Source: CAYYJS01 sp964472315 (GTDB taxonomy: Bacteria; Verrucomicrobiota; Kiritimatiellia; UBA8416). Taken from it: a stretch of DNA of 64,000 nt. A model generated the notes under the pieces. That model searched no databases, was not told the DNA's origin, and saw only the letters and a program-made list of their open reading frames with translations. The stretch lies in contig CAYYJS010000003.1 in NCBI GenBank assembly GCA_964472315.1, positions 1 to 64,000 of the forward strand, read 5' to 3'. This document shows, piece by piece, positions 27,338 through 36,289 of the stretch. Position numbers and translations under genes: made by a program. Numbering within the stretch: the first letter of the stretch is position 1; every line of letters starts with the position of its first letter.

Positions 27338-28291
27338 TCACGCCTTCGCGAGTGCGGCACGGACCTCATCCAGCCGGCCCGCGCTGCCGAGCACCTTGTT
27401 CTTGTGCTCGATGTACTTGGCGTATTCCTTGATGAAAACGGTTCCCGGCTTGCGCAGGTCGAAGTTCTCGGGCTGATCGCGGAAGCTCTCGCGGTGAACG
27501 CGGCACCAGACCAGGCGGCCGTCGGTATCGATGTTGACCTTTGTCACACCCATGGTCGAGGCCTTCGTAATCTGGGCTTCGTCGACGCCCTTGGCACCCT
27601 TGAGCTTGCCGCCGGCGGCGTTGATGCGCTGGACCTCGTCCTGCGGCACCGAACTCGATCCGTGCATGACCATCGGGAATCCCGGCATGAGACGGGCGAT
27701 GGCTTCGATGACCTCGAAATGCAGTCCCTGCGAACCGGTGAACTTGTAGGCGCCGTGGCTGGTGCCGATGGCGCAGGCCAGGCTGTCGCAGCCCGAGCGT
27801 TTGACGAACTCCTGGACCTGCTTGGGATCGGTGAGCTTCGCGTCGGCTTCGGCGACCTGCACGTGCTCCTCGACGCCGCCCAGTTTGCCGAGTTCGGCCT
27901 CGACGGAGATGCCTTTGGCATGCGCCCGGTCGACCACGCGACGGGTGATGGCGATGTTTTCGTCGAAGCTCTCGTGGCTGGCGTCGATCATGACCGATGA
28001 ATAGAACCCGCTATCGATGCAGTCATAGCAGGCTTCCTCGTCGCCGTGATCCAGATGGACGGCGAACACCGCGGTCGGGAAAATCTCCCCTCCGGCGCGG
28101 ATCATGGCTTCCAGCATGCGCTTGTCCGTGAAACTGCGGGCGCCTTTCGAAATCTGGATGATAAAGGGCGCCTTGCTGTCGACGCAGCCCTTGAAGAGCC
28201 CCATCGTCTGCTCGGCGTTGTTGATGTTGTAGGCGCCGATGGCGTACTTCCCATAGGCCAATTCGAACAGAGCCGCGGTCGTAACGATCAT
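27338..28291 (-). CDS. fba: Class II fructose-bisphosphate aldolase
   Basis: A 317-residue zinc-dependent aldolase that splits or makes fructose 1,6-bisphosphate in glycolysis and gluconeogenesis. Visible motifs are YAIGAYNINNAEQTMGLFKG, the metal-binding AVHLDHGDEEAC, MIDASHESFDEN, VEAELGKLGGVEEH, IGTSHGAYKF, and VMHGSSSVPQDEV. GVTKVNIDTDGRLVW is the phosphate-binding end of the barrel. The ATG at 28291 is preceded by an AAGGA-rich leader. A strong promoter and a 5' hairpin lie just upstream. It heads the fba-nifJ unit, linking glycolysis to ferredoxin reduction. Confidence 0.93.
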   Translation of the reverse strand: MIVTTAALFELAYGKYAIGAYNINNAEQTMGLFKGCVDSKAPFIIQISKGARSFTDKRMLEAMIRAGGEIFPTAVFAVHLDHGDEEACYDCIDSGFYSSVMIDASHESFDENIAITRRVVDRAHAKGISVEAELGKLGGVEEHVQVAEADAKLTDPKQVQEFVKRSGCDSLACAIGTSHGAYKFTGSQGLHFEVIEAIARLMPGFPMVMHGSSSVPQDEVQRINAAGGKLKGAKGVDEAQITKASTMGVTKVNIDTDGRLVWCRVHRESFRDQPENFDLRKPGTVFIKEYAKYIEHKNKVLGSAGRLDEVRAALAKA

Positions 28292-28321
28292 GGTATGCAG
28301 TCCTTTCCTTACGTGTGTCAC

Positions 28322-28337
28322 CCCCTGCCGACAGGGG
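28322..28337 (-). promoter_or_regulatory. Hairpin in the fba 5' leader
   Basis: CCCCTG and CAGGGG arms flank a 4-base loop between the promoter at 28358-28386 and the fba start. It would form in the transcript and could stabilise it or affect translation. Confidence 0.4.
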
Positions 28338-28357
28338 AACGAAAAACGGCGCGGCGA

Positions 28358-28386
28358 ACTATACGGTTGAGGCGTGGTCAAGTCAA
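28358..28386 (-). promoter_or_regulatory. Sigma-70-type promoter for fba-nifJ
   Basis: On the minus strand, TTGACT and TATAGT are spaced by exactly 17 bp, about 67 bp upstream of the fba start codon. Both hexamers are close to consensus. Confidence 0.6.
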
Positions 28387-28447
28387 CCTGCGAATCGGCC
28401 TGCGAATCGGCGTGACAAAACGCCGCCGCCGGGGTTCACTGCGGGCC

Positions 28448-28975
28448 ATGCAATCGAAGAACATCGTCCTGATCGGGATGCCGGCTTCGGGTAAGAGCAC
28501 GGTGGGTCCGCTGCTGGCGGAAGCGCTGGGGTGGCCGTTCGTCGACACCGACCAGCATATCGAAGCCCGTCACGGGCAACCCCTGCACGCATTGCTGGAC
28601 ATCAACGATCCCGAGGGATTCTGCCGGATCGAGGAGCGCGAGATCTGCGCGCTCGATTGCCAAGCCACGGTGATCGCCACGGGGGGCAGCGTCATCTACG
28701 GCGAGGGCGCGATGGCGCATTTGCGCGCGAACGGCCTGCTGGTGTACCTGTACGCGCCGCTGGCGCTCATCGAGATGCGCATTACCGACATGACCGCGCG
28801 CGGCGTGGTGCGCCGGCCGACGCAGACCCTGGCCGATGTCTTCGCCGAGCGCGATCCTCTTTACCGGCGGTATGCCGATGTCGTGATCGACCGGTTGGGC
28901 GCCACGCCGCGAGCGACGGTGCTGGATGTGCTCAAGCAGGTTGTCGCCATGGGCATCGGGCAGGCGTCGTCGTGA
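28448..28975 (+). CDS. aroK: Shikimate kinase
   Basis: A 175-residue P-loop kinase that phosphorylates shikimate in aromatic amino acid synthesis. It has NIVLIGMPASGKSTVGPLLA (Walker A), the substrate-binding DTD in WPFVDTDQHIEARHG, the motif EERE in CRIEEREICALD, and ATGGSVIYGEGA (the shikimate-binding GG). LRANGLLVYLYAPL follows as in the family. The variant GMPASGKST (rather than GxxGxGKST) is seen in related bacterial kinases. The stop overlaps the GTG start of the ABC-F gene. A 12-bp direct tandem repeat (CTGCGAATCGGC twice) lies in the region upstream of the start. Confidence 0.83.
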   Translation: MQSKNIVLIGMPASGKSTVGPLLAEALGWPFVDTDQHIEARHGQPLHALLDINDPEGFCRIEEREICALDCQATVIATGGSVIYGEGAMAHLRANGLLVYLYAPLALIEMRITDMTARGVVRRPTQTLADVFAERDPLYRRYADVVIDRLGATPRATVLDVLKQVVAMGIGQASS

Positions 28976-31008
28976 TCGAATTTCAGGCGGTATCCAAGCG
29001 CTTCGGCACGCAGGACGTCCTGCGCGGCGCGACGTTTCAGGTCGTTCCCGGCGACCGCGTCGGCATCGTCGGCCCCAACGGCGCGGGAAAGACCACGATC
29101 TTCGAACTGGCCATGGGCGAAATCTCGCCCGACAGCGGCGTCATCAATACGCCGCGCGATGCGCGCTTCGGCTATCTGCACCAACAACTCGACGCCTCGA
29201 CGACGGACACGCCGCTGCTGGCCTACACGGAAAACGCCGTGCCAGCCATCCGGGCGATCGAAGACGAACTGCATGCCATCGAGGAAGACATGAAGCACGG
29301 CGCCGGCAACGCGAAACACCTGCTGGCGCGTCACGGCGAGCTTCAGACTACGTACGAACACATGGGCGGCTATGCGCTCCAACATACGGCCGCGGCGGCG
29401 CTGGGCGGATTGGGGTTCCGCGAGGCCGACTTCGAGCGGCCGCTGTCGTCCTTCAGCGGCGGGTGGCAGATGCGGGCCGAACTGGCGCGCTGCCTGGTGG
29501 CCGATCCGGACATCCTGCTGCTCGACGAGCCTTCGAACTACCTCGACATTCCCGCCGTGGAATGGCTCCAGCGTTACCTGCGCGAGTTCAAGGGCACGCT
29601 GCTGCTGATCTCGCATGACCGCTACCTGCTCAACTCGCTGGCGACGGTGACGCTCGAACTCGTCGGCGGGGTTGTCGAGCGCTACACCGGCAACTACGAC
29701 AGCTACGTCAAGCAGCGGGAGAAGCGCTACGAACAACGCCTGGGCAACATCGCGAACGTCACCCGGAAGCGCGAGAAAGCCGAACGCTTTATCGAGCGGT
29801 TCCGCGCCAAGGCCACCAAAGCCAGCCAGGTCAAGAGCCGCATCAAGATGGTCGAGCGTCTGGAAGACACGCCCAAGCCCGTGCGGGTACACAGTCCGGG
29901 GCGCATCCGTCTGCCGGAACCGACGCATTCGGGCGCCGAGGTCATCCGTCTGGAGTCCGCCGGGGCGACGTATGACGGGGCGACGTGGGTGCTGCGCGGC
30001 GTCGATCTGCGGATCGATCGCGGGGCCAAGGTGGCGCTGGTGGGGCTTAACGGGATGGGCAAGACGACGCTGATGCGCATGCTGACCGGGCGCATGGCGC
30101 TCGCGGAGGGGCGGCGCGTCGTTGGCCACAAGGTGAATATCGGGTACCAGTCCCAGGAGTTCGCCGATACGATCGATCCGCGTCACACCGTGTTCGAAGC
30201 GCTCAAGACCCGGGCGGGCCTGACGGTTTCCGAACAGCAGGTGCGGTCCATGCTGGGCGGCTTCGGGTTTTCCGGCGCGGCGGTCGAGAAGTCGGTCAGC
30301 GTGTTGAGCGGCGGCGAGAAGGTCCGGTTGGCGTTTGCCCGGTTGCTGATCAATCCGCCGAACTTCCTGCTGCTGGACGAGCCGACCACGCACCTGGACA
30401 TCGCCGCGCGCGAGGCGTTGGAGAACGCGCTGGTCGAGTACAAGGGGACGCTGTGCATCGTCAGTCACGACATCCAGTTCGTGCGGCGCGTGGCGACGTC
30501 GATCGTGGCCATGGCGCCGCCGGGCATCCGTCAGTTTGTCGGCGGGTACGACTACTACTGCGAAAAGATGGCCGCCGAGCAGCGCGCCGCGGCCGCGGTC
30601 GGCGCCGCGGCGGGGACGGGCGCCCGTGCCGGCAACGGCAACGGCGGACGCGCCGCGGCGGACGGGTCGGATGCGGCGCGCAAGTCGTCCAAGGAACTGC
30701 GGCAGGAACGGGCGCGTCAGCGGGAGGACGCGGCGGCCGAAACGCGGCAGTTACGCAAGGCCATCGCCAAGGCGGAAGCGCAGTTGGCGGTTTTCGACGG
30801 CGAACAGGCGAAGATCCTGGAGCAACTTCAGAACCCGGGCGAGAAGACGGATTTCGCCGATCTGAACCGGCGCATGACCGTGATCCAGGCGGAAATGGAG
30901 CGGTACACCAAGGTCTGGGAGCAGGCGTCGGAAGCGATCGAGACCATGGGCGCGCGGGACGCGGGCATGCGGTCGGAGGCTCCGACTACCGACCCCACTT
31001 GCAGATGA
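28972..31008 (+). CDS. ABC-F family ATPase (ribosome-associated)
   Basis: A 678-residue soluble protein with two ABC ATPase domains and no membrane segments. The first domain has IVGPNGAGKTTIFEL (Walker A), LSSFSGGWQMR (signature) and ILLLDEPSNYLD (Walker B). The second has VGLNGMGKTTLMRM, VSVLSGGEKVRLAFA and FLLLDEPTTHLD. The linker between them is charged and helical, and the last 120 residues are Ala/Lys/Glu-rich coiled coil (from ARKSSKELRQERARQ). ABC-F proteins of the Uup/YheS type rescue or tune ribosomes. The GTG start overlaps the aroK stop (GTGA). It ends convergently with a 23-bp overlap onto rnfE. Confidence 0.88.
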   Translation: MIEFQAVSKRFGTQDVLRGATFQVVPGDRVGIVGPNGAGKTTIFELAMGEISPDSGVINTPRDARFGYLHQQLDASTTDTPLLAYTENAVPAIRAIEDELHAIEEDMKHGAGNAKHLLARHGELQTTYEHMGGYALQHTAAAALGGLGFREADFERPLSSFSGGWQMRAELARCLVADPDILLLDEPSNYLDIPAVEWLQRYLREFKGTLLLISHDRYLLNSLATVTLELVGGVVERYTGNYDSYVKQREKRYEQRLGNIANVTRKREKAERFIERFRAKATKASQVKSRIKMVERLEDTPKPVRVHSPGRIRLPEPTHSGAEVIRLESAGATYDGATWVLRGVDLRIDRGAKVALVGLNGMGKTTLMRMLTGRMALAEGRRVVGHKVNIGYQSQEFADTIDPRHTVFEALKTRAGLTVSEQQVRSMLGGFGFSGAAVEKSVSVLSGGEKVRLAFARLLINPPNFLLLDEPTTHLDIAAREALENALVEYKGTLCIVSHDIQFVRRVATSIVAMAPPGIRQFVGGYDYYCEKMAAEQRAAAAVGAAAGTGARAGNGNGGRAAADGSDAARKSSKELRQERARQREDAAAETRQLRKAIAKAEAQLAVFDGEQAKILEQLQNPGEKTDFADLNRRMTVIQAEMERYTKVWEQASEAIETMGARDAGMRSEAPTTDPTCR

Positions 31009-31669
31009 CGCAGTGGCGGCAGTCGAGTTCGAGCGGTGCGGGAAGCACCTTCCCCTGGCGCCTGGCGGCATAGGCCTGCAGATGGTTCATGAGGGCCAGG
31101 AGGCTGCCGAGCATGATGAAGCCGCCGGGGGCGAGGATCATCAGTACGACGGCGGTGCCGCTGTAACCGGGAATCACCCACTGGAGGTCGCCCCAGACGG
31201 TGATGCTGCCGGCGCCAAGCAGTTCGCGACAGGTGCCGAGAATCGCCAGACTGAGCGTGAAGCCGACGCCCATGCCGATGCCATCGGCGATCGAGAGGAT
31301 GACAGCGTTCTTGGACGCGAAGGCCTCCGCGCGCCCGAGGATGATGCAGTTGACCACGATGAGTGGAATGAAGATGCCCAGACTCGCGTGCAGCGTCGGC
31401 GCGTAGGCATTCATCACCAGATCGACGACGGTCACGAAGGTGGCGATGACCACGATGAAGCAGGGGATGCGGACTTTGTCCGGAACCAGGTTACGGATCA
31501 TCGAGATCACCGCGTTCGAGCCGATCAGCACGAAAGTGGCCGCGACACCCATGCCCAGGGCGTTCTCCAGCGACGTGGTCACGGCGAGCGTGGGGCACAT
31601 GCCCAACACGACGCGGAAGATCGGGTTTTCCTTGATGATGCCGCGGGTAAGCGTTTCAACGAACTTCAT
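30986..31669 (-). CDS. rnfE: Rnf electron transport complex subunit E
   Basis: A 227-residue integral membrane subunit with about six helices. It has family features TRGIIKENPIFRVVLGMCPTL, SLENALGMGVAATFVL, SNAVISMIRNLVP, and ADGIGMGVGFTLSLAILG. Together with RnfA it makes the membrane core through which electrons pass during ferredoxin:NAD+ oxidoreduction. A C-terminal CRHCVICKWG is an unusual extra Cys cluster that could bind metal. It overlaps rnfG by 14 bp and is the last gene of the operon, running convergently into the ABC-F gene. Confidence 0.93.
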   Translation of the reverse strand: MKFVETLTRGIIKENPIFRVVLGMCPTLAVTTSLENALGMGVAATFVLIGSNAVISMIRNLVPDKVRIPCFIVVIATFVTVVDLVMNAYAPTLHASLGIFIPLIVVNCIILGRAEAFASKNAVILSIADGIGMGVGFTLSLAILGTCRELLGAGSITVWGDLQWVIPGYSGTAVVLMILAPGGFIMLGSLLALMNHLQAYAARRQGKVLPAPLELDCRHCVICKWGR

Positions 31670-32276
31670 CGGGGATATCCTCCAACACGGACGGTAGCGG
31701 TTCGGGTTCGCGCATCAACTGGCCCTGCGCGGCGGTAAAGCGCCTGACGGCGTCGGCGACCGCTTCCGCGACGGCGCGGGACGAGATGGTCGCGGCGGTG
31801 ATGGCATCCATGTCGCCGCCGTCCTTCTTCACCTTGAAGCGCGTGGTGTCGATCGGCACTCCGGCATAGCCGCCCTTGAACCCATCGGTGGCGATCTTCG
31901 CGCCGAGACCGGGGGTCTCCCTCTGCTCCAGAATGGCGATGGCCTGGATCTCGCGGCGCAGGTTGATGCCGACCATGAGACGGATATCGCCCGCGTAGCC
32001 GTTCGGGGAGGACGTCTCCACCGCGGCACCGGCGAACCGACCGTCCTTCTCGACAACGTAAAACGTGTTGCTGGCGCCGGTGGCGGGATCGGCGACGACG
32101 ATGGTACGCGGAACCGTGCCGGTGTCCGGCAGCACCTCGGCGATGGCGGCCATCTTCTTCCCGGCGGCGACCTGCGCGATGCGGTCCTTGGTGAAGCGGT
32201 TGACGACCGCCAGCGCGAGGCTGGCGACGAGGCAGATCACGGTGAGGACGACGATGAGGCTGACGTATTGCTTCAT
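31656..32276 (-). CDS. rnfG: Rnf electron transport complex subunit G (covalent FMN)
   Basis: A 206-residue subunit with one N-terminal transmembrane helix (YVSLIVVLTVICLVASLALA) and a periplasmic FMN-binding domain. The flavinylation motif is DAITAATISS, with Thr163 the likely FMN attachment site. ETPGLGAKIATDGFKGGYAG is the conserved flavin-pocket segment. The ATG at 32276 follows GGAGG and overlaps the rnfD stop. Longer readings in this frame run through rnfD and are rejected. Confidence 0.92.
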   Translation of the reverse strand: MKQYVSLIVVLTVICLVASLALAVVNRFTKDRIAQVAAGKKMAAIAEVLPDTGTVPRTIVVADPATGASNTFYVVEKDGRFAGAAVETSSPNGYAGDIRLMVGINLRREIQAIAILEQRETPGLGAKIATDGFKGGYAGVPIDTTRFKVKKDGGDMDAITAATISSRAVAEAVADAVRRFTAAQGQLMREPEPLPSVLEDIPDEVR

Positions 32277-33295
32277 GCTTTCCTCCGTTTCCCGAACGTG
32301 CGGGGCCGGGTGGCACGGTTGATCAAGGGCGTGAGCGCATTCATCAGCAGAATTGCGAAGCTCGTTCCCTCGGGGTAGGCGCCGGTCGCGACCGTGCGGA
32401 TGATCATCGTCAGCAGGCCGCACCCGGCGCCGAAGACCAGCATGCCGGTGGGGGTGATCGGGCTGGTGACCATATCGGTGGCCATGAACAGGGCGCCGAG
32501 CATGACGCCGCCCGTGAGGAGGTGGAAGTGGGGCGGCATGGCGCCGTCCGGATCGACCAACCACAACACGCCGGCATAGCTCGCGACGGTAAGCAGGTAA
32601 CTGACGGGAATGTGCCAGGTAATGCACTTGCGGTAGAGCATGTAGAGGGCGCCGATAATCAACGCGAGGGCGGAAACCTCGCCGATGCACCCGTTCATGC
32701 GTCCAAGGAAAAAGTCCATGGCCGTGCCGGGGTCCATCGAGAATGGCAGCGCCTGCCCGTTCTTGGCGGCCTCCTTGACCATGCCGAGCGGGGTGGCGGT
32801 AGTGATGGCGTCGGCGAACCGGTACTTGCACGCCGACCACGTCGTCATGGGGCCGGTGAACGAAATCAGGAGAAAGGCCCGCCCGATCAGGGCGGGGTTG
32901 AAGGGATTGTAGCCGATGCCGCCGAAAATCTGCTTGGCGACGGCGATGGCGACAAAGGCACCGAGCGCGGCCATCCAGGTCGGGAGGGACGGGGGCAGGT
33001 TGAAGGCCAGCAGGATGCCGGTGACCACGGCGCTGAGGTCCGTGATGCCGATATCGCGGCGCATGGCCTTGCGGCAGCCGAACTCGGTGGCCACGCAGAC
33101 GACCACGCACGTCAGCGTGAGTCGCACGGCGTCGAGTCCGAAAAAGACGAACGATGCCGCCAGCGCGGGCACCAGCGCGATAATCACATCCCGCATGATC
33201 TTTGTCACCGACGCCCCGGAATGGGCATGCGGAGAAGAACTAACCACGAGAAGCTGTCGATCTTGATCGTTCATCTGGCGATTCCGTCCACTCAC
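32273..33295 (-). CDS. rnfD: Rnf electron transport complex subunit D (covalent FMN, membrane)
   Basis: A 340-residue membrane protein with about nine helices. Motifs include VVTGILLAFNLPPSLPTWMA, GGIGYNPFNPALIGRAFLL, and the flavinylation site DAITTATPLG with Thr168 as the likely FMN attachment residue. TDMVTSPITPTGMLVFG near the C-terminus is typical of RnfD. The GTG at 33295 overlaps the rnfC stop (GTGA), as other starts do here; an ATG at 33274 is an alternative. It sits in the order C-D-G-E as expected. Confidence 0.93.
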   Translation of the reverse strand: MSGRNRQMNDQDRQLLVVSSSPHAHSGASVTKIMRDVIIALVPALAASFVFFGLDAVRLTLTCVVVCVATEFGCRKAMRRDIGITDLSAVVTGILLAFNLPPSLPTWMAALGAFVAIAVAKQIFGGIGYNPFNPALIGRAFLLISFTGPMTTWSACKYRFADAITTATPLGMVKEAAKNGQALPFSMDPGTAMDFFLGRMNGCIGEVSALALIIGALYMLYRKCITWHIPVSYLLTVASYAGVLWLVDPDGAMPPHFHLLTGGVMLGALFMATDMVTSPITPTGMLVFGAGCGLLTMIIRTVATGAYPEGTSFAILLMNALTPLINRATRPRTFGKRRKA

Positions 33296-34644
33296 TTACT
33301 GGATTTTGCCGCCGCGGCCCGGCGTTTCAGCATGACTTGACCCTTGCCCTGGCGCATGTGCTGCACGAGCGGGCGATGCGCCGGGCAAACGAACGCGCAG
33401 CAGCCGCATTCGATACAGTCCATCACATCGAGTTCCTCGGCGGCCTCATAGTCCTCGGCCTCCAGCATCTGACTGAGGTCGCTCGGCAGCAGGTTCATCG
33501 GACAGGCCTGGACGCAACGACCGCAGGAGATGCAGGGCATGCTGGTAAAACAGGACACCTGGCGACCCGCCAGGAAGAGCAGGCCGGACGTGGTCTTCGT
33601 GGTCGTCACATCGAGCGACGCCTGCGCGAGGCCCATCATGGGACCGCCGGAGATGGCCTTGACGGCCTTCTCGGCGCCGCCGCAGAACGTGAGCAGGTCG
33701 CTGTAACGCGTGCCGATGCGGGCCATGACATTGCGCGGTTCCTTGACCGGCAGTCCGGTCACGGTGGTGACCCGCGCCGTGAGCGGCTTGCCTTCGAGGA
33801 TGGCGTCGCGCACGGCCAGGGCCGTTCCGACGTTCTCGACGACGGCGCCGACATCCATCGGCAACCCGCCGGAGGGGACCTGGCGCCCGGTGATGGCGAA
33901 GATTTGCTGCTTCTCCGCGCCCTGCGGATATTCGGTTTCGAGCGTAACGACCGCGACGTCGCCGTCCAGGCGACCGAGCGCGGCGGTCATCGCGGCGACG
34001 GCATCGGGCTTGTTGTCCTCGATGGCGACACGGACGCGGGCGGCGCCGAGAATCCTGCGGATGATGGCGATGCCGTCGGCGATGCCGTCGGCGCGTTCGA
34101 CCATGAGCCGGTGGTCGGCGGTCAGGTAAGGCTCGCATTCGGCGCCGTTGACGATGAGCGTATCGATCGGTTTGTCCGGGGGCGGCGAGAGCTTGACGTG
34201 CGTGGGGAATCCGGCGCCGCCCATGCCGGCGATACCGGCGTCGGCGATCCGCTTCAGCAGGTCCTTCGGGTCGCCGTGCGCCCAATCGGGACAGCCCTGA
34301 AGGCCGTCGACCCAGGCATCCTGGCCATCCGGTTCGATCTCCACGGCCATCGCCATGCCGCCGGTCGCGGTGGGGGCCATATCGACGCTCTTGACCGTGC
34401 CGGAGGTCGGCGCATGGACGGCGGCGGAGATGAAGCCGGCGGGTTCGCCGATGCGTTGGCCGCGCTTGACGGTATCGCCCTTGGCCACGACCGGTTTGGC
34501 GGGCGCGCCGAGATGCTGGGCCATCGACACCAGAAGGGTCGCGGGCATCGGGAGATCCTGGATGGCCCGACTGGCGGTAAGGTCCTTGTGATAGGCGGGA
34601 TGCACGCCGCCGTGGAAATGGAACGATGCCTTCACCTGCTTCAT
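33292..34644 (-). CDS. rnfC: Rnf electron transport complex subunit C (NADH-binding, Fe-S)
   Basis: A 450-residue soluble subunit. The N-terminal region (FHGGVHPAYHKDLT, VVAKGDTVKRGQRIGEPAGF) is a lipoyl-like module, followed by GIAGMGGAGFPTHVKL and IVNGAECEPYLTADHRLM, the NADH and FMN-binding signature shared with complex I 51-kDa subunits. Two [4Fe-4S] sites are CISCGRCVQACPMNL and CIECGCCAFVCPAH. It passes electrons to or from NAD(H). The ATG at 34644 overlaps the rnfB stop (ATGA). Length matches the shorter bacterial form lacking the long Ala-rich C-terminal tail of gammaproteobacteria. Confidence 0.95.
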   Translation of the reverse strand: MKQVKASFHFHGGVHPAYHKDLTASRAIQDLPMPATLLVSMAQHLGAPAKPVVAKGDTVKRGQRIGEPAGFISAAVHAPTSGTVKSVDMAPTATGGMAMAVEIEPDGQDAWVDGLQGCPDWAHGDPKDLLKRIADAGIAGMGGAGFPTHVKLSPPPDKPIDTLIVNGAECEPYLTADHRLMVERADGIADGIAIIRRILGAARVRVAIEDNKPDAVAAMTAALGRLDGDVAVVTLETEYPQGAEKQQIFAITGRQVPSGGLPMDVGAVVENVGTALAVRDAILEGKPLTARVTTVTGLPVKEPRNVMARIGTRYSDLLTFCGGAEKAVKAISGGPMMGLAQASLDVTTTKTTSGLLFLAGRQVSCFTSMPCISCGRCVQACPMNLLPSDLSQMLEAEDYEAAEELDVMDCIECGCCAFVCPAHRPLVQHMRQGKGQVMLKRRAAAAKSSK

Positions 34645-35477
34645 TTGCTGACGCTCCGTTCCGCCGACGCATCGGCCGCCGGCGCCGGTTGCGGCGCGGT
34701 ATCGACGATGCACTTGCCGGGGCATTTCTCGGGAAGCACCGGGTTCGACAAGGGTTTGCCGTAGTCGACGACGGCGAGGAACCCATCCATCGCGATGGCG
34801 TTGTCCTCGACAAACTTCGTGCAGACGCGGCAGCCGATGCAGCCGACGGAGCAGGCTTTCTTGACGACGGGCCCCTTGTCCTTCGAACTGCACATAACGT
34901 GGATGGTGCGGGATTCGGGAACCATTTTGATCAGCTTGCGCGGACAGGCCCTGACACAGGCGCCGCACCCGATGCACAGGTCCGGGTGTACGACGGCGAC
35001 GCCGTTGGCGATGGCGATGGCGCCGGAGGGGCAGATGCGCGCGCAACTGCCGTAGCCGAGGCACCCGTACGCGCACAACTTGTCGCCGCCCCCGACGGCC
35101 GCCGCGGCCGCGCAGTCGGCGACGCCGTTGTAGAGATGTTTACGGATGGCGCGGTCGTTGTCGCCGCGGCAGAGCACCAGCGCCACCTTGCGTTCGGCGG
35201 CGGTGGCCTCGACGCCCATCATCCGGGCGAGCGCCTGTAGGGTGCCGGCGCCGCCGGGCGCGCAGAGGTTGATCGCGGCGCCATCGATGACGATGGACTT
35301 GGCGTAGTCGGCACAGCCGGCAAACCCGCAGCCGCCGCAATTGGCGCCGGGAAGACAGGCCGTGGCCTCGACGACGCGCGGATTCTCCTCGACGGCCAGA
35401 AACTTCGCGGCGGCGGCCAGAGCGGCGCCGCAGACGAGTCCGACACCCGTAATTGCCAATGTCGTTTCCAGAATCAT
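34641..35477 (-). CDS. rnfB: Rnf electron transport complex subunit B (ferredoxin-type)
   Basis: A 278-residue membrane-anchored iron-sulfur protein. An N-terminal helix (TLAITGVGLVCGAALAAA) is followed by the four-Cys motif CLPGANCGGCGFAGCADYA, then ferredoxin-like sites CAYGCLGYGSCARICP, CIGCGACVRACP and CSVGCIGCRVCTKF. It receives electrons from reduced ferredoxin. The start lies 1 bp after the rnfA stop. The C-terminus is Ala/Pro-rich and ends at the rnfC start. RnfB of this multi-cluster type is common in anaerobes. Confidence 0.94.
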   Translation of the reverse strand: MILETTLAITGVGLVCGAALAAAAKFLAVEENPRVVEATACLPGANCGGCGFAGCADYAKSIVIDGAAINLCAPGGAGTLQALARMMGVEATAAERKVALVLCRGDNDRAIRKHLYNGVADCAAAAAVGGGDKLCAYGCLGYGSCARICPSGAIAIANGVAVVHPDLCIGCGACVRACPRKLIKMVPESRTIHVMCSSKDKGPVVKKACSVGCIGCRVCTKFVEDNAIAMDGFLAVVDYGKPLSNPVLPEKCPGKCIVDTAPQPAPAADASAERSVSK

Positions 35478-35478
35478 G

Positions 35479-36072
35479 TCACTTCACCAATCCCGCGAAC
35501 CCCATGAAGGCCAGACTGAGCAGTCCGGCGGTAACCAGGGCGACGGCGACGCCCTGGAATGCACGCGGCGGGTTGGCGCGTTCGATTTTTTCGCGCAGGC
35601 CGGTGAAAATCACCAGGGCCAGCGAGAAACCGAGCGCCGCCGCGGCACCGAACACCACCGCTTTGACGAACCCGTAGCCAAGCTGGACGTTGAGCACCGA
35701 GACGCCGAGAACGGCGCAGTTGGTGCTGATCAAGGGGAGAAAGATGCCCAAGGCGGCATGCAACTTCGCCGCGAACCGCTTCATGGCGATATCCACGAGC
35801 TGGACAAACGACGCGATGACGAGGATGAACAGGATCGTCTGGAGGTAGCGCAAGTCGACGCCGAACAGACCGTCGGGGTGGAGCAGGTAGCGCTGCGCGG
35901 CCCAGGTGACGGCCGAAGCCGAAGCCATGACGAAGATCACGGCGCCGCCCATGCCGAGGGCGGTGCCGAGCTTCTTCGAGACGCCGAGGAATGGGCAGAT
36001 GCCGAGGAACCGGGTCAAGACGAAGTTGTTGACCAGCACGGCGCCCAGAATCAGCAAGACGTAGCTTGTCAT
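35479..36072 (-). CDS. rnfA: Rnf electron transport complex subunit A
   Basis: A 197-residue integral membrane subunit with about six helices. It has VNNFVLTRFLGICPFLGVSK, the conserved Cys-containing start of RnfA, and FLPLISTNCAVLGVSVLNVQ, the paired Cys motif placed opposite that in RnfE. GYGFVKAVVFGAAAALGFSLA follows. The ATG at 36072 follows GGAGGT eight bases upstream and is preferred over 36087. It is the first gene of an A-B-C-D-G-E operon, the order known from proteobacterial rnf/rsx clusters, rather than the C-D-G-E-A-B order of many Firmicutes. Confidence 0.94.
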   Translation of the reverse strand: MTSYVLLILGAVLVNNFVLTRFLGICPFLGVSKKLGTALGMGGAVIFVMASASAVTWAAQRYLLHPDGLFGVDLRYLQTILFILVIASFVQLVDIAMKRFAAKLHAALGIFLPLISTNCAVLGVSVLNVQLGYGFVKAVVFGAAAALGFSLALVIFTGLREKIERANPPRAFQGVAVALVTAGLLSLAFMGFAGLVK

Positions 36073-36147
36073 CGTGTGAACCTCCACGGTGCGCGACAGA
36101 AAAGACGGGAAAGGCTACGCCCCTTTACGGAGGGATGGAAGCGAAAT

Positions 36148-36178
36148 AATCAGACATGAACATGACACATGACTGATT
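36148..36178. promoter_or_regulatory. 31-bp near-perfect palindrome upstream of the rnf operon
   Basis: Left arm AATCAGACATG and right arm CATGACTGATT are complementary except at one position, around the 9-base centre AACATGACA. It lies 76 bp before the rnfA start, inside the 217-bp intergenic stretch 36073-36289. Its size and symmetry fit a binding site for a dimeric repressor or activator of rnf; a transcription terminator is less likely because no T-tract follows. The rest of that stretch shows no gene. Confidence 0.45.
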
Positions 36179-36289
36179 CCATGGCCGCGAAAAGCGTGTC
36201 GTTTGCGAGAAGCCTGCTCAGGGCAACCATGAAGCCTGCTTCGACAGCTTCCGGTCCGCCTTAACCCTCATCAGGCAAGCTCCAGCGCA

